Origin: Streptococcus catagoni
GTDB taxonomy: Bacteria > Bacillota > Bacilli > Lactobacillales > Streptococcaceae
DNA: 64,000 nt
Direction: 5' to 3'
NCBI RefSeq assembly: GCF_011421425.1
Contig: NZ_WPCW01000001.1
Coordinates: forward strand, 620,001-684,000
A program made the position numbers and the translations under genes. Below, piece by piece: positions 7,376-17,663 of the stretch; positions within the stretch are counted from its first letter, which is position 1; each line of letters opens with the position of its first letter. A model generated the notes under the pieces. It saw only the letters and a list, made by a program, of their open reading frames with translations, had not been told where the DNA came from and did not search any database.

Positions 7376-9994
7376 TTATAAATGATGAGCTACTTCTTCT
7401 AGTAATTTGTCTATCTTACTTGCGTCAGACCCACCTGCCATAGCCATGTCAGGCTTACCACCGCCACGACCAGATACAAGTGGTGCAAGAACCTTGATCA
7501 TATTTCCAGCATGAACAGCTTTAGTCTTACTTGCTACAAGAACATTAACCTTCTCACCAATTGCTGCTACCAAAACTAAGACATCTGAATAATCCTTTTG
7601 TTTCCACTGGTCAGCAAAGGTACGAAGAGCTCCAGCATCTGAAACTGAAACTTGGCTAGCAATATAAGTGATTCCATTAACTTCCTTAGCATCTTTGAAG
7701 ATATCACCTGCTTGAGCAGCTGCAGCCTTTTCTTTTAGTTCCGCATTTTCTTTTTGTAAATCACGAACCTGTTCATTTAAAACCTGCACTTTTCCTGCCA
7801 CCTGATCAAGCTGTGGTGATTTGATGCTTGCAGCAATATCTTTAAGAGCATCTTCTTGACGACGATAAGCTTCAAAGGCTTGCTTACCCGTAAGAGCAAG
7901 AATACGACGTGTACCTGACCCAATACCTTCTTCTTTAACAATCTTAAAGATGCCAATTTCTGATGAATTTGAAAGGTGAGTACCACCACAAAGTTCGACA
8001 GAATAATCACCAATGGTTACAAGACGAACCACCTTACCATACTTTTCACCAAAGAGAGCCATTGCCCCCATTGATTTAGCAGTTTCAATATCTGTTTCAA
8101 TGGTTTTAATTGGGAGAGCATTCCAAATCTGTTGGTTGACTTCTTCTTCAATACGGCGCAATTCATCAGCACTGACAGCTTCAAAGTGGGTAAAGTCAAA
8201 ACGTAAGAATTCTTCTTCATTGAGAGAACCAGCCTGTGTGGCATGCTCACCAATAACATTGTGAAGAGCGGCATGAAGTAAATGTGTCGCTGTATGGTTT
8301 TTCTCAACAGCAAAACGACGCTTATGATCAATTTCTAAAGTATAAACACTATCCAAGGATAGACTTGCCAAAACTTCTACAGTATGTAAGGATTGACCAT
8401 TTGGTGCTTTTTGCACATCAATGACCTTAGCAACAACCCGACCCTTACTATCTTTAACGTAACCATGGTCAGCAACTTGACCACCCATTTCTGCATAAAA
8501 AGGCGTACGGTCAAAGACCAGCAAGGCCTGACCTTCCGAAACGACTTCACTACGTTCATTGTCCACAACAATAACAGACAACTTGGCATCTAAGGTTTCT
8601 TCATGGTAAGAGAATTCAGAAGGCTCTATGATTCCAGCTAAGGTTTCATTTTGCATACCCATAGAACCACCCTTGACAACAGCAGCACGCGCCCTATCTT
8701 GCTGCTCCTTCATAGCAGCTTTGAAACCTTCATGGTCAATTTTATAACCGGCATCTTCTGCCATTTCTTCTGTTAATTCCACAGGGAAACCATAGGTATC
8801 ATATAGTTTAAAGATATCTTTACCTTCAAGAGTATCCTTGCCAGCTTCTTTTAATTGGTCTAAGATCTGATCAAGATGACCTGAACCTGCATCAATAGTT
8901 CTGGCAAAGGTTTCTTCTTCACGCTTTACAATTTTTTCAATAAAATCTTTTTTCTCTAAAATTTCTGAATAGTAGGACTCCATGATATGACCAACAACTG
9001 CCACCAATTTATAGAGGAAAGTTTCCTTGATGCCTAATTTACGACCATGCATAACAGCACGACGAAGCAAGCGACGAAGCACGTAACCACGGCCTTCATT
9101 TCCAGGAAGAGCACCATCACCAATGGCAAAAGAAAGTGCCCGTATATGGTCAGCAATGACTTTAAAGCTCATATTGTCACCATCAGGATCATAAGTTTTT
9201 CCTGATAGCTTTTCAACTTCGGCAATAATTGGCATGAAGAGGTCGGTTTCAAAGTTTGTTTTTGCCCCTTGCATAACAGCAACCAGACGTTCTAAACCGG
9301 CACCGGTATCAATATTTTTATTTGGTAATTCTTTATATTCAGATCTTGGAAGTTCTGGATCAGCATTAAATTGTGACAAAACAATATTCCAAATTTCAAT
9401 ATAACGATCATTTTCCAGATCTTCTTCTAATAAACGAATTCCAATATTTTCAGGATCAAATTCTTCACCACGGTCGAAGAATATTTCTGTATCAGGACCT
9501 GAAGGACCAGCACCAATCTCCCAGAAGTTTTCTTCTAGTGGAATGAGGTGACTTGGTTCTACTCCCATTTTAACCCAACGATTATAGGAATCATGATCAT
9601 CTGGATAATAAGTCATGTAAAGTTTATCTTTAGGAAAATCAAACCATTCAGGACTTGTTAACAGTTCAAATCCCCATTCAATGGCTTCATCACGGAAATA
9701 ATCACCAATAGAAAAGTTCCCTAGCATTTCAAACATAGTATGGTGACGAGCTGTCTTCCCAACATTTTCAATATCATTTGTTCGAATTGATTTTTGGGCA
9801 TTGGTTATCCGTGGATTTTCTGGAATAACTGAACCATCAAAATATTTCTTCAGAGTCGCAACGCCGGAATTAATCCATAACAAGGTAGGATCATTTACTG
9901 GTACTAAGTTAGCAGAAGGCTCTACTGAGTGTCCTTTTGATTTCCAAAAATCCAACCACATTTGGCGAATTTGAGCAGATGTCATTTGTTTCAT
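7376..9994 (-). CDS. alaS: Alanyl-tRNA synthetase
   Basis: Charges tRNA-Ala; 872 aa, full length. It has the class II synthetase core at the N-terminus ([15 protein letters not shown], motif 2 around [13 protein letters not shown]), the editing domain with zinc-binding [11 protein letters not shown] and CGGTHL, and the C-terminal C-Ala/DHHA1 part ending in [14 protein letters not shown]. The ATG at 9992-9994 has no purine-rich ribosome site in the 18 bases before it; the nearest good one (AAAGGAAC) is about 150 nt upstream, on the other side of a structured element. Controlled by the T-box upstream. Confidence 0.97.
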   Translation of the reverse strand: MKQMTSAQIRQMWLDFWKSKGHSVEPSANLVPVNDPTLLWINSGVATLKKYFDGSVIPENPRITNAQKSIRTNDIENVGKTARHHTMFEMLGNFSIGDYFRDEAIEWGFELLTSPEWFDFPKDKLYMTYYPDDHDSYNRWVKMGVEPSHLIPLEENFWEIGAGPSGPDTEIFFDRGEEFDPENIGIRLLEEDLENDRYIEIWNIVLSQFNADPELPRSEYKELPNKNIDTGAGLERLVAVMQGAKTNFETDLFMPIIAEVEKLSGKTYDPDGDNMSFKVIADHIRALSFAIGDGALPGNEGRGYVLRRLLRRAVMHGRKLGIKETFLYKLVAVVGHIMESYYSEILEKKDFIEKIVKREEETFARTIDAGSGHLDQILDQLKEAGKDTLEGKDIFKLYDTYGFPVELTEEMAEDAGYKIDHEGFKAAMKEQQDRARAAVVKGGSMGMQNETLAGIIEPSEFSYHEETLDAKLSVIVVDNERSEVVSEGQALLVFDRTPFYAEMGGQVADHGYVKDSKGRVVAKVIDVQKAPNGQSLHTVEVLASLSLDSVYTLEIDHKRRFAVEKNHTATHLLHAALHNVIGEHATQAGSLNEEEFLRFDFTHFEAVSADELRRIEEEVNQQIWNALPIKTIETDIETAKSMGAMALFGEKYGKVVRLVTIGDYSVELCGGTHLSNSSEIGIFKIVKEEGIGSGTRRILALTGKQAFEAYRRQEDALKDIAASIKSPQLDQVAGKVQVLNEQVRDLQKENAELKEKAAAAQAGDIFKDAKEVNGITYIASQVSVSDAGALRTFADQWKQKDYSDVLVLVAAIGEKVNVLVASKTKAVHAGNMIKVLAPLVSGRGGGKPDMAMAGGSDASKIDKLLEEVAHHL

Positions 9995-10011
9995 AATTAA
10001 TAAGATGTAGG

Positions 10012-10144
10012 GATCGAAAATGCATTTCTAAAAGTCAAAAACCCTTACTTAGCTTTGTTCAATAAAAGCTTCCGTCAGATTTTACAGTTAAGAGTCTAGT
10101 CACAAAGAATCTTAAGACTGCACTTTGCTTTTCTATTTTCGATC
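10012..10144 (-). repeat. Structured 133-bp leader element with inverted-repeat ends
   Basis: GATCGAAAAT at 10012-10021 is the perfect inverse of ATTTTCGATC at 10135-10144. Inside are further hairpins, for example AGCTTT...AAAGCT near 10051-10070. It lies between a good ribosome site (10151-10158, minus strand) and the alaS ATG. It could be a small inserted repeat (MITE-like) or a native leader fold; no clear target duplication is seen. Confidence 0.6.
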
Positions 10145-10176
10145 TCAGTTCCTTTCTTTAAAGTGAATTCCACAGG

Positions 10177-10359
10177 TAAAAAAATAAAACAAGTCCAAAT
10201 CACAGAGGGCGAAAACCGCGGTACCACCTCTATTCAATGAACTTGTCATTCTCTTTATTTTTTAAATTTTTAAGTTGAGTAGCATATAAGATCTGTTTTC
10301 CATGACTTGCAGCACCCGTCACTTTTCTAAATCAAACATTTGAAATTATAATTCTCAAC
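10177..10359 (-). promoter_or_regulatory. T-box riboswitch, alanine type
   Basis: The minus-strand leader opens with GTTGAG (10354-10359), which pairs with CTCAAC (10274-10279) to close the specifier loop; the codon at 10281-10283 is GCU (Ala). The T-box sequence AGAGGTGGTACCGCGG is at 10216-10231. A terminator follows: ACAAGT (10241-10246) pairs with ACTTGT (10189-10194), then a T-run. Uncharged tRNA-Ala is expected to favour the antiterminator and switch alaS on (family knowledge). Confidence 0.93.
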
Positions 10360-10365
10360 TTGTTC

Positions 10366-10394
10366 ATTATACAGTCTTTTTTCTTTCTGGTCAA
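10366..10394 (-). promoter_or_regulatory. alaS T-box promoter
   Basis: TTGACC (10389-10394), 17 bp spacer, TATAAT (10366-10371). The predicted start lies just before the T-box stem I. Confidence 0.88.
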
Positions 10395-10403
10395 ACCAAA
10401 ACT

Positions 10404-11351
10404 CTATTTATTACCTACTGAAGATTTAAGGGCGTCATTTGATTTTTTCTTGTCTGAAGCAAATTGAGATAAGATGTTTGCGAAGGCCTTGTCTTTGATC
10501 TTAACATTTGCTTTTTCTAGGGTATCAGAAATTACCTTGTTTTGGAATTTTGTATCCTTAGTCTTTTCTGCCAAGATAATTTCTTTCAGACGTTTCTTGT
10601 ATTCTTTCCAATCTTCTTTTTTATCAGTTTTTTTGTTGAGGTTAACAATATAGAATTTCTTCTGATAAGTTGCACCGTCCATAACAGTAATAACTTCTGA
10701 TTTGTCACCTTCTTTTAGCTTTGCAGCTTCCTTAATGACTTCTGATGGAAGATTGGTATCTGCTGAATCGAAAGTATAGTCAACTTTTTTATCTGTGGCA
10801 GTTGTTTTATCTTTAGCAATTTTTGCAAAATCTGCACCTTCAGCTTTTGTTTCTCCTAAAACTTTTTTAGCTGCTGCTTCATCATCTAAAACAATCACTT
10901 GGGCAGTCATTTTGGGAGTATAGTCTTTAAAGGCTTTTTTATAATTTTCGTCAGTTAATTCTTTTTTAGCTTTCTCTTTAACAGCATGTTCAACTAGCAT
11001 TGTTGTTCGAATTTGCTTTTTATAAGAGTCAGTGGTCAAACCTGCTTGAGCTAAAGCCTCAGAAAATGATGAACCATATTGTTCTGCTGTTTTATTATAA
11101 GATTTCTCAACCTCTTTTTCTGAAACTTTTTTACCATATTCTGATTCAAATACGCGAGATAAAACGAGACTTAACATTGATTGTTGCGCAGCACTTGATG
11201 ACTTGGCTTCATTATAAAAATCAGTAACTGTGATCGTGTCACCTTTCATCGTCACTACCTTTGTATTTTCATTAGTTGAGTGACATGCTGCAAGGGTTAT
11301 AACTGATGCAAGGGTTACAAACCCTGTAACAATTTTTTTTGTATTTTTCAT
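10404..11351 (-). CDS. prsA: PrsA-type peptidyl-prolyl isomerase lipoprotein
   Basis: Membrane-anchored extracytoplasmic foldase, 315 aa from the ATG at 11351. The AAAGGAG site lies 11 nt before this ATG, whereas an upstream in-frame ATG at 11375 would place that site inside the gene. The signal peptide ends in the lipobox LAAC near residue 22. The central part (about residues 145-245) is a parvulin (PpiC) domain starting [11 protein letters not shown], and both flanks are lysine-rich helices as in PrsA. An extended -10 (TGA-TATAAT, 11386-11391) is upstream. Confidence 0.93.
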   Translation of the reverse strand: MKNTKKIVTGFVTLASVITLAACHSTNENTKVVTMKGDTITVTDFYNEAKSSSAAQQSMLSLVLSRVFESEYGKKVSEKEVEKSYNKTAEQYGSSFSEALAQAGLTTDSYKKQIRTTMLVEHAVKEKAKKELTDENYKKAFKDYTPKMTAQVIVLDDEAAAKKVLGETKAEGADFAKIAKDKTTATDKKVDYTFDSADTNLPSEVIKEAAKLKEGDKSEVITVMDGATYQKKFYIVNLNKKTDKKEDWKEYKKRLKEIILAEKTKDTKFQNKVISDTLEKANVKIKDKAFANILSQFASDKKKSNDALKSSVGNK

Positions 11352-11412
11352 ATAATTATGAACTCCTTTTCTCATTAACTAAGTCATTATATCATATTTT
11401 CTTAAACATTAC

Positions 11413-12120
11413 TTAATCCGGTATGTCAATTGTCTCTTGGTTTTTCCGAATCATCAAAAGTCCGTCACTAAGTGGGATCAGACTTGAAGATAGACCTGGA
11501 TTATTCAAGGTAGCATCAAAGAGTTTATGCAGACCTCGATAAATAGTCCTTTGTCCCCTTCTGACCTCTTCTAATGATTTTACAACATCGCCTCCTTGGA
11601 ATACATCGTCCATAATAATGATTCCGCCTACTTCTAAACGTTTTAGGATTTCTGGTAAAAAAACAATATATTTAGACTTGGCAGAGTCTAAGAAGACAAA
11701 ATCAAAACGCTGATCTAACCTTTTCAATAAATCAGCAGCATCTCCTTCAAGTAAGGTAATTTTGCCAGCTCTATCATATTTAGCAAAATTCTTTTTGGCT
11801 AGGTCTATCATTTCTGGATTTCTGTCAATAGTGATAATTTCAGCATTCGGAGCATTTTCAGCCAATAACAGTGTTGAAAAACCTATGGCTGTTCCAATTT
11901 CCAATATTCTTTTGGGAGCTAAGGCTTTAATTAAAACCCGAAAATAAGCCACAACTTCATGTTGAATAATGGGAATATTTTCATTTCTAGCAAAAGTCTC
12001 TAATTCAGCTAGATAACCTGAGTTTTGCTCCTGCTTACTTCGCATGTAAGCAAGTATTTCTTCTTTGACAACAGGACGACGCATGTTATGATTTGCATTT
12101 TTACTATAAGATTTAACCAT
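11413..12120 (-). CDS. SAM-dependent O-methyltransferase (TrmR/YrrM-like)
   Basis: 235 aa, class I Rossmann methyltransferase. The SAM-binding motif is ILEIGTAIGFS (near residue 75), followed by the acidic IITIDRNPEM and the catalytic-region motif FVFLDSAKSKY, as in the caffeoyl-CoA O-methyltransferase-like family. The Bacillus relative TrmR methylates 5-hydroxyuridine at the tRNA wobble position; the same role is likely but inferred. It lies between prsA and pepF on the same strand. Confidence 0.85.
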   Translation of the reverse strand: MVKSYSKNANHNMRRPVVKEEILAYMRSKQEQNSGYLAELETFARNENIPIIQHEVVAYFRVLIKALAPKRILEIGTAIGFSTLLLAENAPNAEIITIDRNPEMIDLAKKNFAKYDRAGKITLLEGDAADLLKRLDQRFDFVFLDSAKSKYIVFLPEILKRLEVGGIIIMDDVFQGGDVVKSLEEVRRGQRTIYRGLHKLFDATLNNPGLSSSLIPLSDGLLMIRKNQETIDIPD

Positions 12121-12131
12121 AAGTCATATTA

Positions 12132-12163
12132 TATAAAAAAACTCTAGGCATTGCTAGAGTTTC
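12132..12163 (-). terminator. Terminator downstream of the HAD gene
   Basis: AACTCTAG-GCATTG-CTAGAGTT, perfect 8-bp stem, with a T-run on the minus strand. Confidence 0.85.
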
Positions 12164-12265
12164 ATTTTAAAAGATTTTAGCCTGGAGTAAAGGTTGAGAC
12201 TTACTCTAAAAGCTATTTCTTCCCCAAAATGTCAGAAGCAATGATTCTTCACATCATTTTAAGCT

Positions 12266-12907
12266 TTAGTCAAACAAATCGTAAGATTGACTAAAATCAT
12301 TGAAAATATAGTCACAGGCTGATAGATCCTGTAGAGGATAATCTGGATTAGCAAAGCCGATACAGGTCATCTGAGCAGTTTTGGCAGCTCGGCTACCGTT
12401 TTTTGTATCCTCAAAAACAATACAGTTCTTGGGATCTGCTCTTAATAATTCTGCTGCCTTCAAGAAAACATCTGGTTGAGGCTTTGAATGCTCCACTTCC
12501 TCACCACTAACAAGATGTTGAAAATAGTCAGAAATACCTAACTCTCTTAGATTACGTTCAATATCTGCCTTAGGAGAGGAAGAAGCTAGGGCTAGCTCAT
12601 AGCCCTTTTCTTTCAAGTATTTGATTAAAGAGATAGCTCCTTTTACCGCCCTTACACCATCCCTAGCGATCATTTCTTCTCGTCTTTGATTCATCTCATT
12701 TATCAATTCTTCAATACTATCTTTTAAGCGACATTCTTCTTTCATGACTGTCCACATATAAGCAAAGGTTGTCCCCATAAACTGGTATTGATAGCTTTGA
12801 TCGGTATCAATCCCTCTATCTAAAAGCATCTGTGTTTTACTGGATAAAAAGGTGTACTCTGAATCAACAATCACACCATCCATATCAAAAATGACATATT
12901 TTCCCAT
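12266..12907 (-). CDS. HAD-superfamily phosphatase, beta-phosphoglucomutase-like
   Basis: 213 aa. Motif I is DMDGVIVDSE (residues 8-17) with the nucleophile Asp; motif II is LASSSP; the lysine region is HSKPQPDVF; motif IV is VFEDTKNG. The helical cap between motifs I and II is typical of the phosphoglucomutase/phosphatase subclass. The substrate cannot be told from sequence. It sits between the pepF and O-methyltransferase genes on the same strand and has its own terminator. Confidence 0.82.
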   Translation of the reverse strand: MGKYVIFDMDGVIVDSEYTFLSSKTQMLLDRGIDTDQSYQYQFMGTTFAYMWTVMKEECRLKDSIEELINEMNQRREEMIARDGVRAVKGAISLIKYLKEKGYELALASSSPKADIERNLRELGISDYFQHLVSGEEVEHSKPQPDVFLKAAELLRADPKNCIVFEDTKNGSRAAKTAQMTCIGFANPDYPLQDLSACDYIFNDFSQSYDLFD

Positions 12908-13018
12908 TTTTTACCCCAGTCTTTGCCCTTTGTTTTTTCTCCTTGATGACCTGTGTTACAGTTTTTGCAATCACTAAATGGTCTAAATCTTTTTAAGAGC
13001 AAATCCTCTTACTCTTTT

Positions 13019-14821
13019 CTACAGGTGAACACCTTTTTCTACAAGCTCTTCTAATTCCTTCAAGCGTTCTTCAAAGATATCAAAGGCTTGGTTCAAGTAA
13101 TCTACCTTAGTCATATCTACACCTGCTTTTGCAATGACTTCTAGTGGATAGTCTGAGTTTCCTGCCTTCAGGTAATTCAAATAATGATCAATATCTTCTT
13201 GACTGCCATGAACAATCTTATTGGCTAAAAAGCTAGCTGCTGCAAAACCTGTAGCATATTGATAAACATAATAATTATAATAAAAATGCGGAATACGAGC
13301 CCATTCATACTGGATATAATGGTTATCTTCCTTAGCTAATCCATAATATTTTTCATTCAAGGAAGCATATAAGCTATTCAAAAATTCGCTAGTTAATACC
13401 TGACCATTCTGATCAGCTTGATGAATAGCATGTTCAAACTCAGCAAACTGTGTTTGACGGAAGATCGTTCCACGGAAACCATCCAGATAATTATTTAAAA
13501 TAGCAAATCTTTCTTTTTCATCTTTCACCTCTTTTAATAAGGCTTCTGTTAAAATATTTTCATTTGTTGTTGAAGCTATTTCAGCTAAGAAAATACTGTA
13601 ATCTCCATAAACATAAGGTTGGCTTTCACGAGTAAAGGTTGAATGAAGGCTATGGCCGGTTTCGTGCACAAGGGTATAGAGATTGTCAAGATTGTCTTGC
13701 CAGTTTAAGAGCATAAAGGCATTGGTATCATAAGATCCACCTGAGTAGGCACCTGATCTTTTTCCCTTATTAACATGAACATCAATCCAACGTTCACTAA
13801 AGGCACGGTGAACACGATCAGAATAATCCTTACCTAAAACAGACAAAACTTTTTCAGCCTTTTCAATAGCTTGATCATAAGTGATCTCTAAGTTAGCTTC
13901 TGATAAAGGAGTATAGATGTCATACATCTTTAATTGGTCTAAGCCTAGTATCTCTTTTCTTATTTTTAGATAACGCTGTAACAAAGGCAAATGCTTATTA
14001 ACAGCCTCTAACAAAGTGTCATAAACAGACTCAGGTATAAAGTTAGCAGACATTGCTGCTTGTCTGGCAGACTCATACTTATGACTACGAGCCTGAAAAT
14101 TTTGTACCTTCACATTTGTCTGCAAGGTTTTAGCATAAGTATGTTGGAATTGTTCATAAGTACTGTACATGGCTTGATAGGTAGATCTACGAACACTTCT
14201 GTCCTTAGACTCCATCAACTTAATAAAGTTGCCATGAGTGATTTCAACTTCTTTTCCGTCTTCATCTTTTACAGTTGGGAAGATCATATCAGCATTGTCT
14301 AAGATACTAAAAGTTTCTTCTGCCCCATTAAAGATTTCTTGTGCGCCTGCTAAGAGCTCTTCTTCTACCTGTGATAAGACATGTTCCTTGTTTTGAATCA
14401 ACTTATCAAAGAAATGTTTATAAACTTGTAAGTCAGCTTGCTCTGATAAATATTCTTGGTATTTCTCCTGACTTAAAGCCATAAATTCTGGTTCATAAAA
14501 AGAGAAAACTTCACTAAATTTTGCATATAAAGCAGAGGCTTTTGATTGGAATTCTTGGTATTTTGAAAGGGTCGTATCCTGATCATTTTTCATTTGCGCA
14601 TAGACATAAACTTTTTCGATGCGTCGTGATAATTCAAGATAAAAGTTAGTAATAGTGAGTAAACTTTCACTAGAGTCTAATAAGTGACCAGAGAAGGCTC
14701 TTGCTTTTTCCAGTTCTCCAAGTAAAGCTTCATGTTCTTGTTCCCAAGCAGTATCCGTTGCAAAAACCGTGCTTAAATCCCAAGTATATTTTTCTTCCAG
14801 ATGATTCCTATTATCAGTCAT
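13019..14821 (-). CDS. pepF: Oligoendopeptidase F (M3 metallopeptidase)
   Basis: Cytoplasmic zinc oligopeptidase, 600 aa from the ATG at 14821, which follows AAGGAGGAATAT directly. A longer frame starting at 14923 would overlap coiA and is not used. The zinc motif is HETGH in [11 protein letters not shown] (about residue 385), with the downstream glutamate in [11 protein letters not shown]. 25 bp separate it from coiA, so the pair is probably co-transcribed, also from the coiA competence promoter. Confidence 0.94.
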   Translation of the reverse strand: MTDNRNHLEEKYTWDLSTVFATDTAWEQEHEALLGELEKARAFSGHLLDSSESLLTITNFYLELSRRIEKVYVYAQMKNDQDTTLSKYQEFQSKASALYAKFSEVFSFYEPEFMALSQEKYQEYLSEQADLQVYKHFFDKLIQNKEHVLSQVEEELLAGAQEIFNGAEETFSILDNADMIFPTVKDEDGKEVEITHGNFIKLMESKDRSVRRSTYQAMYSTYEQFQHTYAKTLQTNVKVQNFQARSHKYESARQAAMSANFIPESVYDTLLEAVNKHLPLLQRYLKIRKEILGLDQLKMYDIYTPLSEANLEITYDQAIEKAEKVLSVLGKDYSDRVHRAFSERWIDVHVNKGKRSGAYSGGSYDTNAFMLLNWQDNLDNLYTLVHETGHSLHSTFTRESQPYVYGDYSIFLAEIASTTNENILTEALLKEVKDEKERFAILNNYLDGFRGTIFRQTQFAEFEHAIHQADQNGQVLTSEFLNSLYASLNEKYYGLAKEDNHYIQYEWARIPHFYYNYYVYQYATGFAAASFLANKIVHGSQEDIDHYLNYLKAGNSDYPLEVIAKAGVDMTKVDYLNQAFDIFEERLKELEELVEKGVHL

Positions 14822-14846
14822 ATATTCCTCCTTAAAAACTATTCTT

Positions 14847-15782
14847 TCATATTTTAACATAAAAGTAGGGGGGATAAAGCGTTTGCACGTATTTATTTGA
14901 TAAATTTCGGTAATATTTTTCAAAAGCTTGGTAATAGGGTTCTAAATCTTTTTGTATTTGACAAAATCCAATTTGAGATCTTACTGGTTTAACTTGGGGA
15001 TAATAAGCATCCAATGACTTTTGCAAAATGTTTTCTCCCTTCAGATAAGCCAATTCTTGATAGTGCAACCATCTTTTTTCTTTCCTAAAGAGAGCCTTTT
15101 GAACCTTAAATACAAGATTTTGATCCATTTTTACTTCAAACTCTTTGCTTTTGATTTTCCTATAGGGCAGCCTAAAAAAAGACAACAAGTCACTATTTAT
15201 GGCAGTAGATCTTGTTAGAAATACAACTTTTCCAAAAATATCTTCATGAATAAGGTACTTGAGCCTCACTAAATTTTTCTCTAAGTCCAATTCCCAAAGG
15301 TGAAAACCAAAGTCCTTTGTGAAATAAAGAAACTGTTTTTGAAGAGCAGTAAGTCGATTTTTGAGCCATAGTTTTTTACCTAGAAGCCACAAAACATGAA
15401 AACCATTAGCATAATAGGCCTGACTTCTGCTGCATAGCTTTTCTAAGGAAAGACTGGAACACTGAACCTCTAAAATCAGCTTTTGGTTGATACACAAATC
15501 TGCCACCTGATTAAGCTGGGCATCAAATTTTTCCAATTCTACAGTTCCTTCTTTGATCAAGCTTTGGTATAGTTTTGCCTTTAAAGAGAGGTGTTCATAA
15601 GATTCATTTTCCGAAAAATAGCAAGACTTTTTTAGCTGACGATGTGCAAAATGTGGACATTTTATTTTGCCGTTTTTTAATAAGACTTGACCAGCACAGG
15701 CTGGGCAGGTAAAGCTTTGTTTAACAGGAATACCTTCTAATAATGATACTAAATTCCCCTTTTCATCAAGTGCCCTGAGCAT
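14847..15782 (-). CDS. coiA: Competence protein CoiA
   Basis: 311 aa. An N-terminal zinc-finger-like cluster (CPACAGQV...CPHFAH, about residues 26-47) is followed by a nuclease-like core with the D...ExQ pattern in LILEVQCS. In streptococci CoiA is a late competence protein that promotes RecA-dependent recombination of incoming DNA (family knowledge). The start has GAAGGAG upstream. A degenerate SigX box precedes it, and pepF follows. Confidence 0.9.
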   Translation of the reverse strand: MLRALDEKGNLVSLLEGIPVKQSFTCPACAGQVLLKNGKIKCPHFAHRQLKKSCYFSENESYEHLSLKAKLYQSLIKEGTVELEKFDAQLNQVADLCINQKLILEVQCSSLSLEKLCSRSQAYYANGFHVLWLLGKKLWLKNRLTALQKQFLYFTKDFGFHLWELDLEKNLVRLKYLIHEDIFGKVVFLTRSTAINSDLLSFFRLPYRKIKSKEFEVKMDQNLVFKVQKALFRKEKRWLHYQELAYLKGENILQKSLDAYYPQVKPVRSQIGFCQIQKDLEPYYQAFEKYYRNLSNKYVQTLYPPYFYVKI

Positions 15783-15814
15783 TATTTCTCCTTCTTCATA
15801 AGTCCTTACTTAAC

Positions 15815-15822
15815 TATACGAA
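15815..15822 (-). promoter_or_regulatory. SigX (CIN) box of coiA
   Basis: TTCGTATA, 6 of 8 matches to the CIN-box TACGAATA, preceded by a T-tract on the minus strand and about 33 bp upstream of coiA. A better copy of the same arrangement precedes comEA. Confidence 0.6.
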
Positions 15823-15863
15823 AAAAGACTCACTTCTTTTGCAAGTCTGAGAAAAAAATTTTT

Positions 15864-16580
15864 TTAATCTAAATAAGCCTTGATTTTATCTTTTTCAAGC
15901 TTAGTCAGTGGACGATAATCGCCTACTTTTAACTGGCTTAATTCAAATTCAGCAAAGGCAACACGCTTCAAATAAATAAGTTTCAAGCCATAAGTCAGAA
16001 ACATCTTCTTAACCTGATGAAACTTTCCTTCTGAAATAGTCAGATAGGCTAGGGAAACATCCTCTCCTTCTTCTATTATTTCGAGTTGCGCAGGCTTACA
16101 GACATTTCCATCAGGAAATACCACTCCATTCATAAAGAATTCTACAGCATCTTGTCCCAAAAAACCATTTACTGCAAGATAATATTTTTTCTTAACATGA
16201 TACTTAGGATGTAACATTCTAAAACCAAGTGGACCATTAGTTGTCATAAGAACTAGGCCTTCAGTATCTCGGTCTAAGCGACCAAGGGGATAAATCCCCT
16301 CTTTTTTATCATCTTCTCTCAGTAGATCTACTACTGTTTGGTGCTTAGAATCCGTCCGTGCTGTAACCGTTCCAGCAGGTTTGTTAAGCAGATAGTAGGC
16401 TTCAGGAAAAGCTCTTATCTGCTGACCTTCAACCAGAATCTCTTGAATACCAGAATCAACATTTTGTCGACCACTGGTGGCTATTCTGCCATCAATGGTA
16501 ACTTGTCTCGCCTTGATCAGCTTTTTGACTTGATTTTTGGAACCTATCTTAGTATTTTCTAGCAATTTATCTAATCTCAT
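15864..16580 (-). CDS. 16S rRNA pseudouridine synthase, RsuA family
   Basis: 238 aa. An N-terminal S4 RNA-binding domain (MRLDKLLENTKIGSKNQVKK) is followed by the catalytic motif GRLDRDTEGLVLMT, with the nucleophilic Asp near residue 103. The domain order and length fit RsuA/YtzG-type enzymes, which modify U516 of 16S rRNA; RluB/RluE relatives are less likely by size. Single gene, about 90 bp from coiA. Confidence 0.88.
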   Translation of the reverse strand: MRLDKLLENTKIGSKNQVKKLIKARQVTIDGRIATSGRQNVDSGIQEILVEGQQIRAFPEAYYLLNKPAGTVTARTDSKHQTVVDLLREDDKKEGIYPLGRLDRDTEGLVLMTTNGPLGFRMLHPKYHVKKKYYLAVNGFLGQDAVEFFMNGVVFPDGNVCKPAQLEIIEEGEDVSLAYLTISEGKFHQVKKMFLTYGLKLIYLKRVAFAEFELSQLKVGDYRPLTKLEKDKIKAYLD

Positions 16581-16726
16581 AACTCTAGTTTAGCATAAAT
16601 CCGAGTCAGACAAAAAAGACTTTTTCTGCCATGTCAAATCACTATTTCTCAGAGAAATCTTATGGTGAGCACAGCCATTGGCGAAAAAAGTGAGCCCCCA
16701 ACCCTTTAGAAAAGTACAAGAAAGTG

Positions 16727-16770
16727 ACAAAAAAAGATTTAAGAATTGAGCAGGTTCAAGTCTTAAATCT
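16727..16770 (-). terminator. nagB terminator
   Basis: AGATTTAAGA (16735-16744) pairs with TCTTAAATCT (16761-16770) and continues inward with one mismatch; a T-run follows on the minus strand. Confidence 0.85.
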
Positions 16771-16777
16771 GAAGATC

Positions 16778-17482
16778 TTATTCTAATTCTGATGCTGCTT
16801 CTTTGTCTACAACAACCACAACATTATCATGTTTTTGAAGGATACTTGCTGGCAAGTCCTCTCTAATATCGCCACTAATCATTTCTTTGACAGCTTTTGC
16901 TTTTTCTTTACCAAAAGCTAGTAAGACAATCATTTTTGCCCCCATGATTGAAGCTATCCCCATGGAAATAGCTTGTTTAGGCACCTGATCAATGCTGTCA
17001 AAAAAGCGGCTATTAGCTTCAATTGTCGAAGCTTCTAAGTCTACCAGATGCGTTTTTGTAGCAAAGGAAGTCCCTGGCTCATTAAAGCCAATATGCCCAT
17101 TTCTGCCAATTCCTAGAATTTGGAAATCAATAGGATGATCTTCAATAACCTGATCATAACGCTTAACTTCTTGATTCAAATCTTGCGCTAGACCATTTGG
17201 TAAGAAATTTTCTTTAAAGCTTTTATGATTAAATAGCTGAGCAGCCATAAAAGAATGATAGCTTTGTTCATGCTCAACTGGTAAGCCAACATATTCATCA
17301 AGATTAATTGTGGTAATTTCTGAAAAATCTAGTTGACTTTTGACCACTTCTTCATAGAAGCTTATAGGTGTACTTCCTGTTGCTAAACCTAAGGTTTTTG
17401 CCCCTTGAGCTAAACTTTCTTTTAAAAGTATGAAGGCAATTTTTCCACCTTCTGCTTGGTTTTCCACACGAATAATTTTCAT
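16778..17482 (-). CDS. nagB: Glucosamine-6-phosphate deaminase
   Basis: Converts glucosamine-6-phosphate to fructose-6-phosphate and ammonia. 234 aa, the short Firmicute form without the allosteric tail. Motifs are LGLATGSTP (phosphate loop), [10 protein letters not shown] (catalytic Asp) and [14 protein letters not shown]. Divergent from queA, with its own strong promoter carrying an operator in the spacer, so it should be induced by amino sugars. Confidence 0.96.
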   Translation of the reverse strand: MKIIRVENQAEGGKIAFILLKESLAQGAKTLGLATGSTPISFYEEVVKSQLDFSEITTINLDEYVGLPVEHEQSYHSFMAAQLFNHKSFKENFLPNGLAQDLNQEVKRYDQVIEDHPIDFQILGIGRNGHIGFNEPGTSFATKTHLVDLEASTIEANSRFFDSIDQVPKQAISMGIASIMGAKMIVLLAFGKEKAKAVKEMISGDIREDLPASILQKHDNVVVVVDKEAASELE

Positions 17483-17493
17483 ATTAACCCCCT

Positions 17494-17547
17494 ATTGGTA
17501 TAGACCTCTTATGTTTTTATTATATGGTATATACCAATTTTTGTCAA
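17494..17547 (-). promoter_or_regulatory. nagB promoter with NagR/DasR-type operators
   Basis: TTGACA (17542-17547), 17 bp spacer, TATAAT (17519-17524) on the minus strand. The spacer holds the perfect palindrome TGGTATATACCA (17525-17536). A second half-matching copy, ATTGGTATAGACC (17494-17506), lies just downstream of the predicted start. Both look like the GntR-family NagR/YvoA operator (TGGTNTANACCA). A repressor bound in the spacer would block polymerase. Confidence 0.85.
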
Positions 17548-17597
17548 GCCATTATCTCTTTTTTATAGTTTATTTTAATGACGCAAGACTTTGCAAG

Positions 17598-17606
17598 TGT
17601 TATAAT
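17598..17606 (+). promoter_or_regulatory. queA promoter, extended -10
   Basis: TGT-TATAAT with the -10 at 17601-17606, about 58 bp upstream of queA. The -35 is weak, as allowed for extended -10 promoters. Confidence 0.65.
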
Positions 17607-17663
17607 GGTTAAGTTGATTTATTTGATAAGAATACCTAGAAGAGAAAAACAAAGGAAGTAAAG

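Noticed and set aside
10000..10176. Second riboswitch after the alaS T-box
   Set aside because: Strong inverted repeats are seen, but no match to a known aptamer; kept as an unexplained structured element instead.
14821..14923. N-terminal extension of PepF
   Set aside because: It would overlap coiA, while the ATG at 14821 has a perfect ribosome site and family-like length.
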